DNA from: Microcaldota archaeon
GTDB lineage: Archaea > Micrarchaeota > Micrarchaeia > Anstonellales > Anstonellaceae
DNA length: 8,728 nucleotides
Reading direction: 5' to 3'
Assembly: GCA_023248665.1 (NCBI GenBank)
Contig: JAHFEC010000047.1
Span: 1-8,728, forward strand
Below the pieces are notes generated by a model. It worked only from the letters and a program-made list of their open reading frames with translations, made no database searches and was not told the origin of the DNA. The translations under genes and the position numbers were made by a program. Each line of letters opens with the position of its first letter. Within the stretch, counting starts at the first letter, position 1. Shown here piece after piece: positions 6,143-8,728 of this stretch.

Positions 6143-6180
6143 CGTCAAAATCAGGCATACCTGTATTTCACTCCGTCCTT
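6143..6180 (-). repeat. Proximal copy of direct repeat, cysS 3' end
   Basis: This copy holds the last codons of cysS, including its stop at 6151-6153, and 8 bases beyond. It matches 5436-5473 at 32 of 38 bases with a period of 707 bp. The toxin-antitoxin operon and its promoter fill the interval. Confidence 0.75.
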
Positions 6181-7671
6181 GGAATCCTCAATGATCACGC
6201 CGGCGTCCGCCAACCGCTTTCGGATCGCATCCGCGGCCTTGAAATCCTTTTTCTGGCGGGCTGCCTCGCGCTCGGCGATCAGCGCCTCGATCTGGTCTTT
6301 GGGCATCCCGGCGGCTTTCATCGTTTTTTCCGCCGCATCGATGCCCAATATGGCGAACGCGTCCGCCACTTCCTTCGCCGCCCATGCAAGCGAGTTGCGC
6401 GAGCATCTCCCCTCCGCCCTCGCGCGCGCCACCGCTTTGGAGGCCTCGATCAGGTCCGCGAGCGCCTGCGGGGTGTCCAAGTCGTCGTCCATGTGCGCGC
6501 GAGCCGAGCCGAGCCGCTCCCCGACCACGCCGGCCAATCCCTTTTCCGCCTGCTCGTCCTTCTTTTGAGCGCCCTCGCCCTCCATCACGGCCAGCGAGCG
6601 GCGCACGTTGTCCAGCGTGTTTTTCGCCGCATCCAGCGCAGCCTCGGAAAAATCAATGGGCGAGCGGTAGTGCGCCAAGGCAAAGAAGAGCCGCATCGTC
6701 TGCCCGTCCCACTTGGCGAGCGCGTCTTTTACGGTGACGAAATTGCCCAGCGATTTGGCCATCTTCTCGCCGTTCACGGTCAGGAAGCCGGTGTGCACCC
6801 ACATTCGCGAGAACGGTTTTATCCCGGCGCTCGCCGGCCTGCGGGCCGACGGCGCATCAACGGCTTCCGGGCCGTTGATTGCCCCTTCGCTTTGCGCTAT
6901 TTCGTTCTCGTGGTGCGGGAAAATCAGATCGCGCGCCCCGCCGTGCATGTCCAGCGAATGGATGCGCTCCGGTTTTTCGAACATGCGCTCCGGCGGCACC
7001 TTTGCTTTCTCCAATTCCTTTTTGTTGGCATACCACAGGCTCATGGCCGAGCATTCGATGTGCCAGCCCGGCCGCCCCCGGCCCCACGGCGAGTCGTAGG
7101 TGGCCCCCGGCGCCTCCTCGATTTTCCAGAGCGCGAAATCCTCGGGGTTGCGCTTCTTCTCGTCCACCTCGATCCTCGCGCCCGCCCGTATCTTGTCCAA
7201 GTTCTGCCTTGAGAGCTTCCCATAGGGCGGGAACGAGGAGATGTCGAAATACACGCCGGACGAGGTGGCGTACGCATGCTTGTTGGCGATTATCTTTTCG
7301 ATGAGCGCGATGGTGTGCGCGATGTGCTCGCTGATTTTGGGCATGTGTGTCGCAGGCAAAATCCCAAGCGCCCCCATTTCCTCCCTTCCCGCCTTGTCGT
7401 AGTACGCCGACAACTCGAGGGGAAGCATCTTCCTCTCCTTTGCCCGCTTGATGATCTTGTCGTCGATGTCGGTGACATTCTGGATGAAATTCACGTCCAA
7501 GTCGGAGTGCATCATCCATCTTCGCAGCATGTCGAACGCGACGAATGTCCTCGCATGCCCCATATGGCAGTCGTCATAAGGCGTGATGCCGCACACGTAG
7601 ATGTTCGCCCGCCCCTTTTTGAGCGGGACGAATTCCTCCACTTGGCCGCTGAGCGTGTTGTGAAAGCGCAT
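6151..7671 (-). CDS. cysS: Cysteinyl-tRNA synthetase
   Basis: This class I enzyme charges tRNA-Cys using ATP. The 506-residue product is slightly longer than typical for the family. Visible signatures are zinc ligands Cys27 (IYVCGITPYD), Cys207 (GWHIECSAM), His253 and Glu257 (FPHHENE); the HIGH-type motif HMGH at 36-39; the DIDDK segment near 68-72; and the KMSKS-type motif KMAKS at 303-307. The C-terminus has the family's small helical domain with an ADAIRKRL helix and the usual DG-K-R ending. A 17-residue insertion, NGPEAVDAPSARRPASA (266-282), interrupts the segment AQSE...GIKPF just before the KMAKS region. ATG 7671 aligns with the family N-terminus; a TATA-like ATAAAA lies at 7703-7708, so the leader would be under 10 nt. 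The gene lies directly downstream of tRNA-His on the same strand and the toxin-antitoxin pair follows. Confidence 0.97.
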   Translation of the reverse strand: MRFHNTLSGQVEEFVPLKKGRANIYVCGITPYDDCHMGHARTFVAFDMLRRWMMHSDLDVNFIQNVTDIDDKIIKRAKERKMLPLELSAYYDKAGREEMGALGILPATHMPKISEHIAHTIALIEKIIANKHAYATSSGVYFDISSFPPYGKLSRQNLDKIRAGARIEVDEKKRNPEDFALWKIEEAPGATYDSPWGRGRPGWHIECSAMSLWYANKKELEKAKVPPERMFEKPERIHSLDMHGGARDLIFPHHENEIAQSEGAINGPEAVDAPSARRPASAGIKPFSRMWVHTGFLTVNGEKMAKSLGNFVTVKDALAKWDGQTMRLFFALAHYRSPIDFSEAALDAAKNTLDNVRRSLAVMEGEGAQKKDEQAEKGLAGVVGERLGSARAHMDDDLDTPQALADLIEASKAVARARAEGRCSRNSLAWAAKEVADAFAILGIDAAEKTMKAAGMPKDQIEALIAEREAARQKKDFKAADAIRKRLADAGVIIEDSKDGVKYRYA

Positions 7672-7702
7672 GGATACCGAAAAGGAGTGGGCCGACCAAT
7701 TC

Positions 7703-7708
7703 TTTTAT
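7703..7708 (-). promoter_or_regulatory. Probable cysS TATA box
   Basis: The minus strand reads CATAAAAG here, centred 34 nt before the cysS ATG. That predicts a start near 7680 and a very short leader without a Shine-Dalgarno site. Confidence 0.45.
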
Positions 7709-7756
7709 GCCTTCGTATCGGGACAGAACAAAAAAGCCCGAAACGGGATTGGACCG

Positions 7757-7762
7757 AAAAAA
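7757..7762 (-). terminator. T6 terminator of tRNA-His
   Basis: Six T on the minus strand begin seven bases after the tRNA discriminator base. A short T-run is the usual archaeal terminator for stable RNA genes. Confidence 0.55.
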
Positions 7763-7768
7763 GTTCAG

Positions 7769-7879
7769 GGCCAAGACCGGGATTTGAACCCGGACGAAGG
7801 GAGGTCTGCAGTATGGCGCCCAAAATCGGGCGCGGGGCTTCCACAATCCCCAATGCTACCGGGTTACATCATCTTGGCC
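7769..7879 (-). tRNA. tRNA-His (GUG) with 37-nt intron
   Basis: All arms can be drawn from the sequence. The acceptor stem is GCCAAGA/TCTTGGC (7 bp). The D arm is ATGT/GCAT with loop AACCCGGTA. The anticodon stem is GGGGA/TCCCT with one G-U pair, the spliced loop TTGTGGC carries GUG (7844-7842), and the T arm is CCGGG/CCCGG with loop TTCAAAT. Two histidine identity features agree: an encoded extra guanine at -1 (7879) and C73 (7769), which pair with each other. The 3' CCA is not encoded. The intron follows G37, the canonical archaeal site. The variable loop has four bases. A TATA box lies 36-43 bases upstream. The mature tRNA has standard length once the intron is removed. Confidence 0.93.
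7804..7840 (-). other. tRNA-His intron with bulge-helix-bulge
   Basis: The intron runs from A7840 to C7804. Exon bases TTGT (32-35) pair with intron bases GCAG to form the 4-bp central helix. The flanking 3-nt bulges are GG|A at the 5' site and AC|C at the 3' site, each cut between the second and third base as archaeal splicing endonuclease does. Inside the intron, GCGCCC/GGGCGC closes a 6-base loop. Confidence 0.85.
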
Positions 7880-7914
7880 ATACCCGTTTCTACGAGATAA
7901 TTGCGCAAGGTAAG

Positions 7915-7922
7915 TATTTAAA
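7915..7922. promoter_or_regulatory. Bidirectional TATA box, tRNA-His and secreted protein
   Basis: The minus strand reads TTTAAATA, the archaeal consensus, and would start tRNA transcription about 13 bases before the tRNA. The plus strand reads TATTTAAA, centred 25 bases before ATG 7944, giving a leaderless mRNA for the divergent gene. No other TATA candidate is present in the 64-bp gap. Confidence 0.65.
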
Positions 7923-7943
7923 GATTCGGAACGTGAGCCCCGC

Positions 7944-8728
7944 ATGGGAGTGTCGGGGGAAGGACTAGCCAAATCGCTCACTTTCAGCCTTATCTTCCTC
8001 CTTCTCTTTTGCGCCCCTGCTTTTTCCCAATACGTCTGTCCGCCCGGCGCCAACAGCACCTATGTCAAGGCGGATTATTCGCATGATCCGCTCGCGAGAG
8101 CGGACACGGCCACTGCCAGCATCTACGTCTATTACATCGACCGCACCCTTGTCCCGGTCCGGGATGTCGGCGTCAAGCAAGGATTGGTCATCCTCGACAG
8201 CGGCGTCTTCTCGCCCGGTGCCACCACTTATGGCCTGCCGGACCCCAACAACGTCGGCCAGAACAGCGTCTGCCGCATGGTCACGGACGACTTCGGCAAA
8301 ATCACGCTCACCCTGCCGCACCCCGAATTCGCCAGCCAGTGCGTCAGCCACAAATTCATCTATTGCCCGGCCACGCTTGATCCGGCCGAGCTGGCCAAGT
8401 GCGCCGGCCTCGTGGACACGGCCAACAACCGCATCAAAGCGCTCGACTGGAGCGTCATCCCGCCCTGCCCCGGCACGCCGGCCAGCGCCGCGCCTTTCAC
8501 CGAAACCACCATTGTCAATGGCAAGCCAGTAACAACAGACCAAACCCTTTTGTTCGATTCCTCGCAAAACCAGTTGCAGGCGTGCGGCGACACGGCCGGA
8601 ACCCCCGGCCAGATGCAATTGTGCTGGGTGGGCGGATTGGCGTTCGGGCTCCTGTTCGCGGCATCGTTCATGTCGGGCCGCAACCCCTTGCAGATGTTCG
8701 ACTTCGGCACGGCCCGCTCCATCGGCAC
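7944..8728 (+). CDS. Secreted cysteine-containing membrane protein, 3' end outside window
   Basis: The frame is open from ATG 7944 to the window edge (261 codons). Residues 1-28 are a signal peptide: a short N-region with K10, a hydrophobic core SLIFLLLF, and cleavage probably after AFS, leaving Gln29. The mature region carries seven cysteines before the next hydrophobic segment (in QYVC, SVCR, SQCV, IYCP, AKCA, PPCP and QACG), which suggests disulfides outside the cell. A 'DFGKITLTLP' type strand and TLVPVRDVGV look like beta-domain elements. A membrane span follows at about residues 227-247 (CWVGGLAFGLLFAASF), after which RNPLQMFDFG begins the inner side. ATG is preferred over GTG 7950 because of the TATA spacing. 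The family is unknown to me. It could belong to a cell-surface appendage or secretion assembly, but nothing here shows that. Confidence 0.8.
   Translation, partial: MGVSGEGLAKSLTFSLIFLLLFCAPAFSQYVCPPGANSTYVKADYSHDPLARADTATASIYVYYIDRTLVPVRDVGVKQGLVILDSGVFSPGATTYGLPDPNNVGQNSVCRMVTDDFGKITLTLPHPEFASQCVSHKFIYCPATLDPAELAKCAGLVDTANNRIKALDWSVIPPCPGTPASAAPFTETTIVNGKPVTTDQTLLFDSSQNQLQACGDTAGTPGQMQLCWVGGLAFGLLFAASFMSGRNPLQMFDFGTARSIG

Noticed and set aside
6055..7212. 385-codon plus-strand frame opposite cysS
   Set aside because: cysS is unmistakable on the minus strand; the opposite frame is an antisense shadow.
7276..7968. 230-codon plus-strand frame
   Set aside because: It crosses cysS antisense and the whole tRNA-His gene, so it cannot be a normal protein gene.
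7965..8618. 217-codon minus and 156-codon plus frames inside the right-edge gene
   Set aside because: The frame from 7944 has a signal peptide, membrane span and TATA spacing; the others are Arg/Ser- or Gly-rich shadows.
1..8728. CRISPR array, insertion sequence or integrase gene
   Set aside because: No regularly spaced repeats, transposase motifs or tyrosine-recombinase motifs were seen on either strand.

Overview
The window reads as archaeal chromosome, fairly GC-rich in its genes with short AT-rich promoters. Four things point to Archaea: a tRNA-His gene with an intron after position 37 that folds into a bulge-helix-bulge, a protein with the N-terminal domain of archaeal tRNA-splicing endonuclease, TTTAAATA-type TATA boxes about 25 nt upstream of several start codons (leaderless transcription), and a COG4900-like metallopeptidase. 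The lineage cannot be fixed from this sequence alone; a DPANN-type or other little-characterised archaeon is my guess only.

Layout, left to right. The minus strand enters with the end-truncated gene of an AMMECR1-family protein (1-527). It diverges, across one shared AT-rich promoter, from a plus-strand hypothetical gene (600-1118). Next is a 782-residue membrane protein (1321-3669) with a signal peptide, an outer beta-rich region, one membrane span and a tail of about 500 disordered residues that changes from acidic to very basic. A small HELLH metallopeptidase follows (3757-4170), whose 3' end is tandemly duplicated. On the minus strand lies a two-gene operon of a tRNA-splicing-endonuclease-like protein (4778-5383) and an eight-CxxC zinc protein (4240-4773). 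A RelE-like toxin and its ribbon-helix-helix antitoxin (5495-6068) sit directly behind cysS (6151-7671). Upstream of cysS are the tRNA-His gene (7769-7879) and a divergent gene for a secreted, cysteine-rich, membrane-anchored protein that runs off the right edge (7944-8728).

How the parts relate. The minus-strand block 4240-7879 is centred on tRNA: an intron-bearing tRNA, a synthetase, a splicing-endonuclease homologue and a zinc protein sharing its transcript. The toxin-antitoxin pair looks like an intruder in this block. It is bracketed by two imperfect 38-bp direct repeats, each carrying the 3' end of cysS and a few bases past the stop, which suggests insertion at, or recombination through, the cysS 3' end. 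The splicing-endonuclease homologue appears to lack the catalytic lysine and may be a structural subunit. The two envelope proteins (1321-3669 and 7944-8728) are unlike anything I can name and are the least explained coding content.

No gene-free stretch exceeds about 210 bases. No CRISPR array, insertion sequence, rRNA or replication origin was seen.
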